DNA from: Nageia nagi
Taxonomy: Eukaryota; Pinophyta
Assembly: GCA_050084985.1 (NCBI GenBank)
Contig: JBITNC010000001.1
Location: forward strand, 168,020,001-168,084,000
Length of the DNA stretch: 64,000 bases
Direction: 5' to 3'
Shown: piece by piece, positions 23,021 through 35,097 of the stretch
Layout: each line of letters starts with the position of its first letter
Position numbering within the stretch: the stretch's first letter is position 1
Program-made: the position numbers and the translations under genes
Notes under the pieces: generated by a model
Databases searched by the model: none
What the model was told of the DNA's origin: nothing
What the model saw: only the letters and a program-made list of their open reading frames with translations

Positions 23021-24952
23021 TATAAATAAAATTTATTTCTTGCATATTAATGTTTTAAATGTTTTTTATTTAAAACATATTTTAAAAATTATAAATAGAT
23101 GAACATGTGAAAAGTGCATGATTTTTAAAAAATATCATGTGTATTTTCCCTCTATTAATGAATACAATGAATTAGATGAATCTTAATGTCTCCTTGTACT
23201 CCCTCACATGGATAAGTATGGAAATTCACTTCTTTTCTACAATAAATTCTCCAACACTCTATTGCCTATGCATTTCATGAACACAACAACATACTCCTCC
23301 TTGTAGTTGTATACTCAAAGTGATATATATGAATTATGGACAAATATTTCACATGGGTATTCATGGTCACCATCCCACTTTCCATATGTAACGTATTATA
23401 CACTCCAGTTCCCATATCTCCATAGAATCCTCTCCAACATGCATTCAGTCAGCTCATGGAGTTTCTTAGTCTATATATGGAAACTTCTCTTTAACTATGG
23501 GAAGTTGCTACCTAGCATAGTAGCATCATGTGAGAGTTCCATCTGTACCATGTATAATATCCTATGTATTAAAGCCCTTGAGGTTTAATTTTATGCATTT
23601 TTTGCAAATGTTACCTAGTTACATATATGGACACTCTATGCCATATAGGAATAATGTTGATTCACATAGTAGAAAGACATAGAGATGAACTTAGGGTTGT
23701 TCAAACCTTCTTGGGTTTACTATGGATCCTTGAGGTATAAACTAATAATTTTAATATGGTGAACCCTTAAGAATTTTTTAGGTAAATTTATTAATCCCAC
23801 TAAATATAATAACACTTCCATTTCATGCATGGCATTGTTGGGTGCCATAGATTCACTAAATGAACATAGTTTTGTATGTGAAGATTTGAAGTTTGTAATA
23901 TTTTTTATTGAAGAAGACTATAATATATTTTGGATTAATATAAGTATAATTTATTTAATCCTTTAGTATTTTAGTACTGATTGTCAACTTCTATCAATTA
24001 TGTATGTTATTCATTAAGAAAAATATGTTTTTTATACTTTTCCATAGAAAAACTAGTAAGATTTCAGGGACCTTTCCTTTCTCCTCATGCCTTATTTCAT
24101 CATGGGTTTTGCATATTTGGAAAGAAATTATTTCCACCTTTATAATTATATATTACATTCCATAATATGTATGAGATTTTCCACCTTGTATCCATTTTTT
24201 CACACATAGTCCAATCAGTCCATACAATTTCCAGAGTGATAGGCCCTCATGTTGCCAAGAATCATCAAAGTTTTATAACTATAATCGAGTTGATTCTTAA
24301 AATATTAGAAAGTATAATTATTTCCCTTTCTAATAATATATATAAAATTTGGAATATAATTTGATAATAAATATAGTTACATGATATTCTTTTCACCCTT
24401 ATGTGCAACCTGTGAACTATGAAATTTGTAACGACTATGTTCTCTTACTACCATGATTTGCCAAAGTTAATTTGATCTAGTTTTTATAGTTATTAGATAA
24501 TTAGGAAGATTTTTTCTCTATATTTACAAACATATATTAAATAAACCACTTTTTTCCATAATATTAAAATTTACATCACTCTAAATGTGACCTTGTTATT
24601 GGCGAACAACTCCAATCTATCAACTAGAAATTATCACTAACAACCTCAAATTTAGACTTGATTATCCTTAGTTCTACTCATCCATTTTAGATATGGAATA
24701 CACCATTGTAAAGGTATAATTTATATATTTCCAATCATATATCTTAAGGTATGCTTATCTAAATTTTAATTTATAAAATAAGTCACCACATTTACATTGG
24801 TTGCTAAGGTTTGCAATTTGGCGACCTAAACTTCAAATGCATATTTTTGAAGATCCATAGCTCCATTTTAGGCATGTGAGTACTCCTCAAAAAGGTCTCT
24901 TTAAAATATATCTAAGCATATATGATGAATAATTTTTTTTCTATTTCATGTT
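23021..24952 (+). repeat. LTR2 of element F, left part
   Basis: The second LTR-like copy begins TATAAATAAAATTTATTT and is colinear with LTR1. It carries an extra 340-bp block near 23540-23880. It is broken at 24952 by copia D and continues at 49604. The short frames 23307-23588 and 24167-24364 show no domain. Confidence 0.65.
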
Positions 24953-25424
24953 TGTTATAATTTGTAATGTAATATTGTGTAATATTTTTTCTTAATGTAA
25001 ATTCACTTAATACTTAAAGTATCATTAGATACCTTAAAGTATTAAGGGAATAAAAATAAGATAATGATTAAAAATATGTATGAGGTTAAAAATAGGTAAA
25101 GGATTAACAATAGAAAAAAAAGGATTAATTATAGAGTGGGTTTCTTTTTATAAAAAGAGAACCCTTCCCTTCTTTAGTTACACAATTGTAATACAAGCTT
25201 TGCTATAGGTTTAGAGTGTGTGAGAGAGAAGAGATTTTGTAAGAGAGGTATTTGAGAATAAGATCTTAGTTAATGGTTGTACTCCCAAGGAGGGAGGAAC
25301 CATTTTATATCTTATGTTATTTGTGATATTGGCTTGAGTTATTGTGCTATTGTATTAATGTTGAAAGTGTCTACTTGAGATCTTGGTAGAGTAGAAGTTA
25401 ATTTAGAAAGGGTTAATTTCTTCA
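24953..25424 (+). repeat. 5' LTR of copia D (family 2)
   Basis: A 472-bp LTR from TGTTATAATTTG to TTTCTTCA. The U3 palindrome (ACTTAAAGTATC and GATACCTTAAAGT arms) lies at about 25010-25049, and an A/T-rich TATAAAAAG box near 25147. Family 2 differs from family 1 over most of its length but keeps the palindrome and a GGAGGAACCA block. Confidence 0.85.
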
Positions 25425-25426
25425 AG

Positions 25427-25438
25427 TTGTATCAGAGC
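25427..25438 (+). other. Primer-binding site of copia D
   Basis: TTGTATCAGAGC, one mismatch from the initiator-Met tRNA complement TGGTATCAGAGC, two bases after the LTR. Confidence 0.75.
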
Positions 25439-25927
25439 AATTCTTGAAGGCTCCTCTTCAACATCTTTGAAGGTCATTCCTCTTCTTTCTCCATCTACTT
25501 TGTTGAGGTAAAAAAGAGTTTGAAGTTATAATTTCCCTCCTACCTTGTTTATTATCAAATTTTACTTTATTATTAACCATTTTGATTCCTTGATTATCAA
25601 TTTTAAGTTTAGCAAAGTTTGATTAAAGTAGATAATACAACATTGTTATACTAACATGTTAGTTTAATTTAATATTATTGATATGCATTATTTTAATTTG
25701 CTAAGTTGTAATTTTTTATTTAAAATTGCCTAATGTGTAGCAATAATATTCAAGTTTTGAGTAAATTTTCTTAAATTTAGCAATAATAAGTCATTATAAC
25801 TTAAATTTGCAAGTTTCTACTTAATGTAGAGATAGTTAAAAGTTTTGCAAATTTTTTTTAACTATAATGTTATTATTGTTGTTTTTACAATACTAATTTG
25901 TTTGTAAAAATAAAATTGCATACAAAT

Positions 25928-26246
25928 TACATGTATGCATTTTTTTTAAAAATATTTTAATATTTTAAATGCATGCATTTTTTTAATATATTACATGCAT
26001 GTATTTTTTAGAGAGCTTTATTTTACATTCATGCAATTTTCAAAGAGCTTTATATTACATGCATGCATTTTTTAGAGAGCTTTATATTACATGCATGCAT
26101 TTTTCAAAGAACTTTATATTACATGCATGCATTTTTTTTAAAAATAAAAAATACATGTATGCATTTTTAAAAAATAGAAAATACATGCATGCATTTTTTA
26201 AAAATAAAAAATACAATCATGCATTTTTTAGAGAGCTTTATATATA
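25928..26246. repeat. About 32-bp minisatellite rich in ATGCAT
   Basis: About ten imperfect units of the form TACATGCATGCATTTTT followed by AGAGAGCTTTATAT or AAAATAAAAAA. The 91-residue frame at 25999-26274 is only the repeat read through and is not a gene. Confidence 0.85.
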
Positions 26247-26587
26247 TATTGTTCATTTTATAAAAAAAAAATAGTATGAGCTAAAGGTTGCATTAATTGC
26301 TAGTCTTTATTTGCTAATTTTACCTAAGTGCAAGTTATTTTAAGGATTTTTTTTTTTTTTTTTTTAAATAGCATGTCTTTAAGTGAGAAATTAATTATGC
26401 ATGGATGGATTAATGTTAATTAATTATGCATATATTAATATTAATTAATTATGCATAAATTAATGTTAATAATGCATGGATTAATTATATATGCATGAAT
26501 TAATGTTATTTTATCTTAATGCATGTTTATTGCACACATGTGGTTGGATAATTTTTTCTTGCATTATTTTTGGTCCTAATGCATATT

Positions 26588-26592
26588 GCTAA
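26588..26592. repeat. Target-site duplication of copia B, left copy
   Basis: GCTAA directly before the TG of the 5' LTR; the identical pentamer follows the 3' LTR at 35599-35603. Confidence 0.85.
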
Positions 26593-27060
26593 TGTTGGAA
26601 TATATAATGCATTATTGTAAAGGTTTTGTAATAATCTTCTATGTAAGTTCACTAATACTATAAATATGATAATGATAATGTAACTTGCCTACACTCCATG
26701 TTATGAGCATACCCCTTAGGTAAAAGGATGTGCATGTCATACTTTTGTACATTGGGTAAAAGGGTGATCCAAAGAGGAATTTTGGCCTACAAATAGAAGG
26801 CTCCCTCTTTGGATCATACATCAATTTGTGGAGAAAAGTTATGTTAGAGAATAGTGTTTATAAGTTGAGATTAGAAGTATTGTAAGAGTTCATATTTGTT
26901 AAGAAGTGATATCTAGTTAGTGGATGTACTCCTAGTTGGAGGAACCACTTACATCTTATGTTATGTTGTGAGATTGCTTTGTGAGTTTTTTAGATATGTT
27001 TGTGAACTTTCAAGAGATCTTAGTTATTTAAGAAGTTATATGTTAGTGTTAATTCCTTCA
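26593..27060 (+). repeat. 5' LTR of copia B
   Basis: A 468-bp LTR (TGTTGGAATA...AATTCCTTCA). It lacks about 35 bp present in the 3' LTR, exactly the U3 palindrome after CACTAATAC. Its TATA box is changed to CTACAAATA near 26788. Confidence 0.85.
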
Positions 27061-27063
27061 ATT

Positions 27064-27075
27064 TGGTATTAGAGC
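27064..27075 (+). other. Primer-binding site of copia B
   Basis: TGGTATTAGAGC, one mismatch from the initiator-Met tRNA primer complement, three bases after the LTR end. Confidence 0.78.
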
Positions 27076-29990
27076 CCCTTGGAGGCTCCTCTTCACTTCC
27101 TTGGTTTGGAAATTCATATTCAACTTGGAAGTCTTCATACTTCATCACAATCTTCATTGGTGAGGTAAAACTATTTCAAGGTATAACCTTCCTCTACACT
27201 TTATCTTGGATTACTAACATATTTTGTGTTATGATAGTCCTTTTTTATGACAAAAATTGTTTAAAGTAGCAATATATTTTAATGCATTTTTTATATTAAC
27301 ATGTCTTTTTGTTAGTTGTAATTTTTTGTTAAATTGCCTATTATATTCTTATAATTTTGCATATCCTTAAATTTTTGAAGGTTTTATTATGTGTATCATA
27401 AGTTTGAGTAAAATATATATTTATTTTTTTCCCTCAAAAATTATATGCAAAATTTCAATAATATTTTTATATATTGCTAATATATTAAAAAAAAGGGGAT
27501 ATTATTCTTTCATATACTTAATGTTAGTATTTTTTTTACAATAAGATTATTTTGCAATTTGTTTATATATATATATGCATTTTTGAAAACAAAAGCCAAA
27601 TCCTTTAATTTTATTTCATGCGGTGGCCTTTTTTCAAAGGGGAGCAACATCGCCAAGATTGGTGGCTCCCCCTCCCTCCATCGAACTTTTGGCAACCTTT
27701 TAAGATAGTAAGGTATATAAAGTTTTTTTTTTTAAGTGGGCAAAGTAGAGTGGAAGTAGACCCCTTCTTCCTTCTATTATGCTTCTCAAACATAGAGTAC
27801 ATGACCTTTTTTTTGTAGTAGAATGTTAAACGTAAGGTGTATGGCTCCTTGATTTGAAGTGGATGTGGTGTGAACACTATGCTTTGCATTCAAGTTTATC
27901 CAACATAGAGGAGCATTTAGGAAAAGGATGTGGCCATTCATTTCCCTTTTAAACCTTATTCGAGCAATGAGTTTAGGCATCTAAGTGAGAATAATTATTT
28001 TCTTATTCCACTTTAGCCCTTCCTAGTCCTCTTTAATCGACACCTCACCCCTTTCTATCCTACATGGAAGTATTGTTGTTTCTACATGTTGTACATACAA
28101 CCCCTCCTCACCTTGCATTTTTCTTCCCACTCGACCTCTGCTTCATCACCACTTCTCAGATGCAGCCTCTCCTCCATGCGAGGACTTCCATGTTTTCCCT
28201 TGCATGACCTCTTCTCCATGCGCAGCTAGCCTTTAACAAAAATTTAATTCATTTTTTCCCCCCTTGTCTTGCTTGTCATGTTTTGATAGAGTGCATATGG
28301 GTAAATTTGCTTGCTTAGAGAAGACTCTAAGTACAAATTTATTACTTCATAATTTCCCTTTTTATCACAGAATTTTTTTGGTACACATTTATGAACCTTA
28401 AGTATGCCTAGAAAAAATCTATTTATGCCTTTAAAAAAATTTAAATTGCAAATGGGGCATTAAATGTTTCTAGAAGGTATTTTTTTATAAATTTAGAAGT
28501 AATTTTTTTAAAAGGGAAGGGGAAGTTGAAAATTTCAAAGTAGATAATTATACCTTCCTTAGCATTGGAAAAGAAAATTTTATGCTAAATGTTGACAAAT
28601 CTTTTCTTAGCATTTAACTTTTATTGTAGTGTTAAAGCTAAGGAAGTGCTTCTTCTTGAGGTTGAATTATTATTTTTTTAATAATTTTTGACTTTAATGG
28701 TAAAAAAGTTAAACTCTTACCTTCATATTTAATATTGGAAAGAATTTATGGAGTAATTCTTTTTGTTTACCAAACACTAAAATTTATGCTTAGAATGCAT
28801 ATTTATCTCTTGGAAACTTTATGGATATGGATATTTTACTTAATTTTTTAAGATTGCATATTACTTAAAATTTTAAGTTATGGAAATATGGAATGATGCA
28901 TGACTTCTTAATTTTTTTATTATGCAAATTTAATACTTGTGCAAATTATGGCATGTTTATCTTTATGCATAGTTAACATAAATTTTTAAGTTAATGATAC
29001 ATGCTTAGGACTTAAATTCCTTAAGTTAAAAATATGCATGCTTTCCTCTTATTTTAATTAATGCATGTTGAGTATTTATCCTTTATACAAATATAAATTA
29101 TGCAAATTATAAAATTAATACATGCTTATGCTTAAGTATTTATCATTATTTTTGCAAAGTTAACTTGTGACAATTAAAGACCTTGTGTAAAAGATGTCCT
29201 TTAGGGGTTTGTAAACAAAACCCATTGAACTCTTAAGATTCCAAGTTATGAATGGATGATATTTAATGCTCTTTTACTTCATGTTTCATACTTTGATTTA
29301 TTTGGTTATTTAAACAAAAATGCAAATATTTATATGATAAACCCCCTAAAATGAACACATGTGCATGTATATTCTGCAACATAACTTATTTGGGGAGCCA
29401 TGAGGTGAAGATAAACATAGTAGAGCTTTTAAGTTTGATGATCTAAATAGCAAAAAATTCATACTTCTCAATTTCCCCTAATTCCTCTATTGATTTAGAC
29501 ATAATTCCAATAGGTGGATAGGCATGTGTGTAGTGATACCATATGTTTGCACGTTCATTTAGGGATTATCCTAATAATCTAGGAGGAAAATTTGAAACTT
29601 AATCAAGATTAATAATTTAGATGATCAAATATACATCATAACCTTAGAAAATAATAGGTAATTGTCCTTGTGAGAGTATAATACTAACCAAGGCAAATTG
29701 GTTAAAGATTAGTAGTACTTAGGCTCCTCTTATGTGAGTATCCATGTGAAAACCTAATTTTAGATAAGAAAATAAGCCTCAATGATGTCACTCTACATCT
29801 ACGATTCTTAAGATGAGAAGTGTATTTGGGTACATAGATTATTATTTGAGTTATAAAACATTTTCACTTGTGAATAAAATCAAGCATGTCTCTAGTTTTA
29901 AATTTAACATGTATTATTTACTTAGTTAAAACTTAACATATATTGTTATTTATTGAACCATATGCTTATTATTTTTTCACATATTTATGT
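27076..29990 (+). other. Leader of copia B
   Basis: A 2.9-kb non-coding leader. GC-richer patches lie at 27600-27700 and 28000-28220. The conserved stretch AAACCCATTGAACTCTTAAG follows near 29218, and GGGGAGCCATGAGGTGAAG near 29393, both also found in A or C and in the D leader at 35800-36100. The short overlapping frames at 27510-27980 on both strands carry no domain. Confidence 0.6.
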
Positions 29991-30985
29991 AGCAAATAGG
30001 AGAATATTTTTTACCCAAACACATTCTTGATGGTTCCAACTTTGAGATTTAAGAATCTTAAATGAGAGCTGTATTGCAAGTAAGGAAGTTTTGGTAAATA
30101 GTGAATGAGAACTTTGTACCTCCTACAGATGAGAAGGTACTAGAAGCTTACCGCATTAAGAATGAGTTGGCAACCTTTATGATCTTCTTTGTAGTTTTAA
30201 ATGATGTGCTCCTGATGATTTCCTCTTCAACCTTAGCAAAAGAAGATTGGGATAAGTTTAAGCAAATCTACCTTGGTTTAAAGATTTTAAAAAGGTTTAC
30301 CATTCTCAATTGCTTCAATCTTGTCAAGGGGAATATGAAAATGTTACCATCTACTTGAATAAAATCATTGGCCTAAGGACCCAACTTATTTATTATAGGT
30401 GCAATTAGATCAATGATGAGTTGATGGTCTTCATCATTCTCGAAAACCTTTCTTCAAAGTTTGGTAACTTTGTGATGGTTATGAAAATAAAGCTTGATGA
30501 TGAATAAAAAGTCTTCTCCCTTGATAACCTTTTTTGGCTTCTTTTGAAACATGAAGAAATCTTTAATAAAAAGGTGTTGATATCTTTTGCTAAGGATAAT
30601 AATGTTGCCCTTAAAGCAACCAAAACTCCTTTCAAGCATAAGTTCAACCATAAAAAAAAATCTTATCCTTTTTTCTCTAAAAGATTTAAGAAAAGAGGCA
30701 ATGGCTACAACAATAGTAGGAATAATGGAAACAACAGAAACAACATAAATAATAATAATAGCAACAGGAATAATGGCAACAACAACCACTTCAAGAAAAA
30801 AGATGGAAAAGGCAAAGCAAACAATACATATCCTAAGAAATTTTTTTATGGTAATTGTAACTATTATGGCATCCAAGGTCACAAAGAAGTTGATTGCTAC
30901 AAAAAGAAAAGAGAGAAAAAAAATAAAGGTAATGGAAATGTAAAAAATTCAAAGGAAAGAAGAATATTCAAGCTAGTTTTGCTAC
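29991..30985 (+). pseudogene. gag of copia B
   Basis: Copia Gag in pieces. The frame 30101-30358 reads MNENFVPPTDEKVLEAYRIKNELATF and ISSSTLAKEDWDKFKQIYLG, the capsid UBN2 block. The frame 30544-31080 has FNKKVLISFAKDNNVALKATK and a long Asn-rich linker (about residues 55-85 of that frame). A zinc knuckle NCNYYGIQGHKEVDCYKKK follows, with the second Cys replaced by Tyr, as in A. Minus-strand frames of 80 and 142 residues here are shadows. Confidence 0.78.
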
Positions 30986-30999
30986 AGTACTTTACTCCA

Positions 31000-31895
31000 T
31001 GTATTATACTTTTTCAACTAATTAGATTATTGACTCTGGTTGCATTAATCACTTATGCTTTGAAAAAGAAAAATTTGTAAACTTTCATAAGTATAGAAAA
31101 GATGCAGTTGTGATAAGTGATAACTCTACCCTTGAATTCTAAAGAATTGAAAATGTGTTGATTCGTGAAAAGGTTCTTGATATTGTGCTTTATGTTTCTA
31201 AGCTTAGGATGAACCTTCTCTTCGTAATCCAAGTTGCTAGAAAAGAGTACTCTATTTGAGTTTAACTCTCAATCCTAGTGCATTAAAAAAGGACTTGCCA
31301 TATTTGTTAAAAGATCAATGAAAGATGATCTCTACATTGTGGATCAAGTTCCATCAAAGAAGTGTCTTGCTACAAGTGTGTGTTCTAGAGGAAATATTTG
31401 GCACAACATTTAAGGCACCTTAACTATAAGAGTATTTAAATCATGAAAGACCAAGAAATTATGAAAGGTTTGCGTTCAATTTCTTCTTCGATTGGTCTAT
31501 GCGAGAAGTGCATTCTTGGTAAGATGCATAGATAAAAGTTTGAAAAAGATAAGGCAACAAGAGCATCTCAACCTTTTCAACTTGTGCATTTAGATTTTAT
31601 GGGACTATTTCAAAATAAGTTACTTAGAGAGGCATATTACATCTTGACCTTCATTGATGACTTTAGTAGGATGAACTTTGGGTATCTACTTGAGCACAAA
31701 GATCAAATCTTTAAAAGTTTTAAGGTTTTTAAGGCCTTTATTGAGAATAAAACTAACCTTAAAATTAAGATGTTGAGATAAAATAATTTGAGAGAATATA
31801 ATACTAATGAGTTCAATGTCTATTGCGCTAAGTATGGAATTAAGAGGTAGTTTACAATTCCATACACTCCTTAACAAAATGATATTACCGAAAGG
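31000..31895 (+). pseudogene. Protease and integrase N-terminal part of copia B
   Basis: The protease motif IIDSGC near 31024 keeps the DSG active site but is preceded by a stop. GAG-pre-integrase is degraded at 31400-31530 (GLCEKCILGKMHR retains the Cys pair). The integrase core is open at 31584-31781: HLDFMGLF keeps the first catalytic Asp and FIDDFSRM follows. The second Asp block is broken (MLR, stop). The frame ends at NDITER where the solo LTR enters. Confidence 0.78.
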
Positions 31896-32384
31896 TGAGA
31901 GAGTTAAACTATAACATAAACAAATCTAAACTCCTAAGATCATATAAAATATTACAATACACATCTAAAGTAATCTCACAAAAATAACATAAGATGTAAG
32001 TGGTTCCTCTAACTAGGAGTACATCCACTAACTAGATCTCTCTTCATTTACAAACATGAATCTCTTACAATTCTTCTAACTCATATCCTAAACAATATCC
32101 TATAGCATGGCTTTACTCCATAAATTGGTATGTGATAACAAAGAGGAAGCTTTCTATTTATAGGCTAAAATATCTCTTTAGATCATGCTTTTATCCAATG
32201 TACAAAAGCATGACATACACATTCTTTTCCCCAAGGGACATGCTCATGACATGGAGTGTAAGATAAGTTACATTATCATATTCACTTCAATACTTCAAGT
32301 ATAAAATGATACCCTTAATTATGAGTAAAATTACATAGAATATTATTACAAAACCTTTACAATAATGCATTATACATTCTACCA
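31896..32384 (-). mobile_element. Solo LTR (family 1) inserted antisense in B integrase
   Basis: A 489-bp family-1 LTR in reverse orientation; its minus-strand ends are TGGTAGAATG and CTCTCTCA. The flanks are AAAGG (31891-31895) and AAAAG (32385-32389), a 5-bp target duplication with one change. Removing it gives GAAAAGAAAAATA, the same as the intact copy C near 41229. No internal sequence is left, so it arose by LTR-LTR recombination. Confidence 0.88.
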
Positions 32385-32389
32385 AAAAG

Positions 32390-32930
32390 AAAAATAAGAC
32401 AATTATGGAGATGGCTAGATGCATGTTGGGTAATCTTTCTAGTTTCTTATGGGGTGAATCAGTAAGCATTGCTATTTACACCTTGAATAGATGTTCCACA
32501 AAAGTTGTACAAGTTAAAATTATTTTTGAAGCATGGTCAAAAAGAAAACCTAACATTTCTCATCTTAGGGTATTTGGTTGTGAAGCATTCTCCTACATTA
32601 TATCTAAGAAGAGGAAGAAGTTAGATAAAAGATATAAAAAATGCATCTTTATGGGTTATGATAGTTAGCATAGAGGCTACAAGCTCTACTCTCCATCCTA
32701 TAAAGATATCTTTATTTCAAAGAATATAAAATTCAATGAACTTCTTGAAGAATTTGCTTCTAATGAGAATGTTGATGATCTAGAGGACTCTTTAGTTGCA
32801 CCTAGCTGGTTAATATTGATGTAGATAAGTCACCTCAGGAATAAAATTCTTCAACACAAAGGGTAACAAGGAGCATGAAATTGAACAAATCCTTATTTTC
32901 TAATATTTACAACAAGCATGAGCCCACAAC
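32390..32930 (+). pseudogene. Integrase C-terminal part of copia B
   Basis: The frame 32405-32668 reads MEMARCMLGNLSSFLWGESVSIAIYTLNRCSTK, then HLRVFGCEAFSYI and KKCIFMGYDS, the usual copia integrase C-terminal landmarks. It continues in a broken frame through SLVAPSW. It is the direct continuation of the integrase stopped at 31895. Confidence 0.8.
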
Positions 32931-33520
32931 CTTCAAATAAGCTTTTAAGCATGAGTTCTATGGAAGCTATGAAAGTGGAATATGAGATGCTTATGAAGAA
33001 TGAACCTTGGAATTTAGTTCTTTATCCCAATGAGAAGAATGTGATTGGAAATAAGTGGATCTTCAAGGAGAAGTTTAATTTTGTTGGAGATATTGAGAAA
33101 TATAAAGAAAAGTTAATAGCCAAAAGTTTTGGCAAAGATACCTACTATGAGAATTATCTTTACTCTTTTTACAGCTCAAAGATAGAAATTTTTTCAACTT
33201 GATATCAAGAGTGCATTTCTCAATGATGACTTAGATGTGGAAATCTTCATAAATCAACCAGAAGAGTTCATTATGGAAGGTAAAGAGTCCTTTGTTGCAA
33301 TCTAAATAAGTCATTATATGGAATTAAACAAGCACCTAGATCTTGGTATAAGAAGATTTTAAGATATTTTACAGACATTGATTTCTCCAAGTGATAACTA
33401 GGAATAATGATGAAATCATTCAAGAGTGCATATCCAAACTTAAGGCAACATTTGAAATGATTGATTTTGGTCTCTTACACTACTATCTTGGAATGCAAGT
33501 GTATTAATATAGGGACTATA
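32918..33520 (+). pseudogene. Reverse transcriptase of copia B, catalytic box deleted
   Basis: The frame 32918-33202 reads SMEAMKVEYEMLMKNEPWNLV and NVIGNKWIFKEKFN. Later broken pieces read QLDIKSAFLND and LNKSLYGIKQAP. Compared with copy A, about 78 bp are missing at 33393/33394, including the whole YVDD box. DFGLLHYYLGMQVY follows. The deletion is a multiple of three but removes the catalytic aspartates. Confidence 0.78.
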
Positions 33521-33639
33521 CTTATCTCAATCAATCTAAATATATATCAGACATCTTATAGAAGTTTAAAATGGAGGAGTGTAGATATGTTGTGATCCTA
33601 GTTTCTTCTAAAATCACTATTTGTCTAAGCTCCAACTCT

Positions 33640-34275
33640 TAGTTAGTTGATGCTATAGCTTACAGATAATTAATTGGTTATATTTTGTATTTGACTATAT
33701 CTAGACCAGATATTACCTTTGCAATGAATCTGATGGCATGATTTAGGTAGAAATATTTTATTGAGCACCTTAATGCTATTAAGCAAATTTTAAGATATGT
33801 TGAAAATACTAAGGATCTTACTCTCAAATATTCTACATTACCCTCATTTATTCTCTCTAGATTCTCAAATTTTGACTATGAAGGTGATAAGGATGATAAG
33901 AAATCAACCTTTGCATATGTATTTAGCATTAATTCAGATGCTATCTCTTGGGCTTCCAAGAAGTAGCCTATTGTTTCTTTTTCCACTATAGAAGCTAAAT
34001 ACTATGCCATATTTGTTATAGCCCAAGAAACCATTTAGCTAAGGCATATATTGAAAGAAATTAGGTATGAGTAAGGTGGTTTATCTTTGATTTTTTCAAA
34101 TAATCAATCGATGATTTCTTTGACTAAAAATCTTATGTTCCATAAAAGAACAAAAAATGTAAAAATCTATACCCATTTTATCAAGAAGAAGGTTATTAAT
34201 GGCATCATACACCTAGAGTATTGTCCATCCACCTTAAACTCTATTGATTTGTTCACCAAGCTACTCCCAAAAGCT
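33640..34275 (+). pseudogene. RNase H of copia B
   Basis: In broken frames: DAIAYR, then FALNIL-like blocks, SRFSNFDYEGDKDDKKST, AISWASKK and a C-terminal open frame 34087-34278 with MFHKRTKNVKIYTHFIKKKVINGIIHLEYCPSTLNSIDLFTKLLPKA. The order and motifs match A and C. Stops rule out function. Confidence 0.78.
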
Positions 34276-35097
34276 TAATTTTGTAAGCTTAAGGATATTA
34301 TCGGGTAGGTGAAGTTACCCTAAAGTAGGAGTGAAGTTTGAGTTCTTATATTAAATTCATGTTTGTGATGACAACTTCACCCTTAGGAGGATTTTATGCT
34401 GTATAATATTGATTTTGTTGTACACCTTTATGGTAAATTCATTCTATGTGAGGAACTTGTACAAACTTTTAAAGCAAAATGATTGGCAAATCTAGCACTA
34501 TTCAATTATCTATGTGTGAAGAACTCTAATATGTCTTTTGATATTGTTTAATTATCCATGTGTGAAGAACTCTTATGTGTCTTTTGACACTATTCAATTA
34601 TCTATATATGAGGAACTTTTTATGTGCATGCTCAATTTTGTAATGATAATCAACACATGTTTTATATACAATAGGTGACTATGAGTTTTGGCTTGGCATC
34701 TTCATGATGACTTATAGTGTATAATTGATCAATTTATGATGGCAGTTATGTGATTCATCTATCCTTATTGATATGAATATGTTACATCTAACTAATTTTG
34801 TTATTTGAGTTGCTTATGACCTACACATTCCTTTGAGATTACATATTACTTACTTTGGGTATGTAGGCTCTTGGATACTCTTTATAACTTCTAGTTGGAT
34901 GACTACTTCATATACATTGAAATTGATTGTAGTTAATGATTGTATTTGGAAAACGAGTGAGTCTTAAACTAAATCTTTCTTACTTCATAAATATGTAAAA
35001 ATTTCTCATATTTGGTTGTATCTATTTGGAGGAGAACTCTCTTACTTTCTCTTCTTTTCTTTTATTCACTCTATCCCAATATTGCATTAAATAGGAG
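34276..35097 (+). other. 3' untranslated region of copia B
   Basis: About 820 non-coding bp between RNase H and the 3' LTR. It contains a worn internal purine tract (near 34318) and two to three worn units of the ATTATCCATGTGTGA(A/G)GAACTC repeat (34492-34640). The shared GGCTTGGCATCTTCATGATGA module follows near 34698. It ends in a purine-rich ATTAAATAGGAG before the LTR. Confidence 0.65.

Larger units (their letters stand above)
25440..26592 (+). other. Leader of copia D, first part
   Basis: Non-coding AT-rich leader, similar to the leader of E after 61298 (CTCCTCTTCAAC, GGTCATTCCTCTTCT, AAAGAGTTTGAA). It contains a minisatellite at 25928-26246 and a set of TTAATTATGCAT repeats at 26390-26500. 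It is cut at 26592 by element B. Confidence 0.65.

Noticed and set aside
25999-26274. 91-residue open frame in the D leader
   Set aside because: It lies wholly within the ATGCAT minisatellite and encodes an imperfect repeat, so it is a product of the array.
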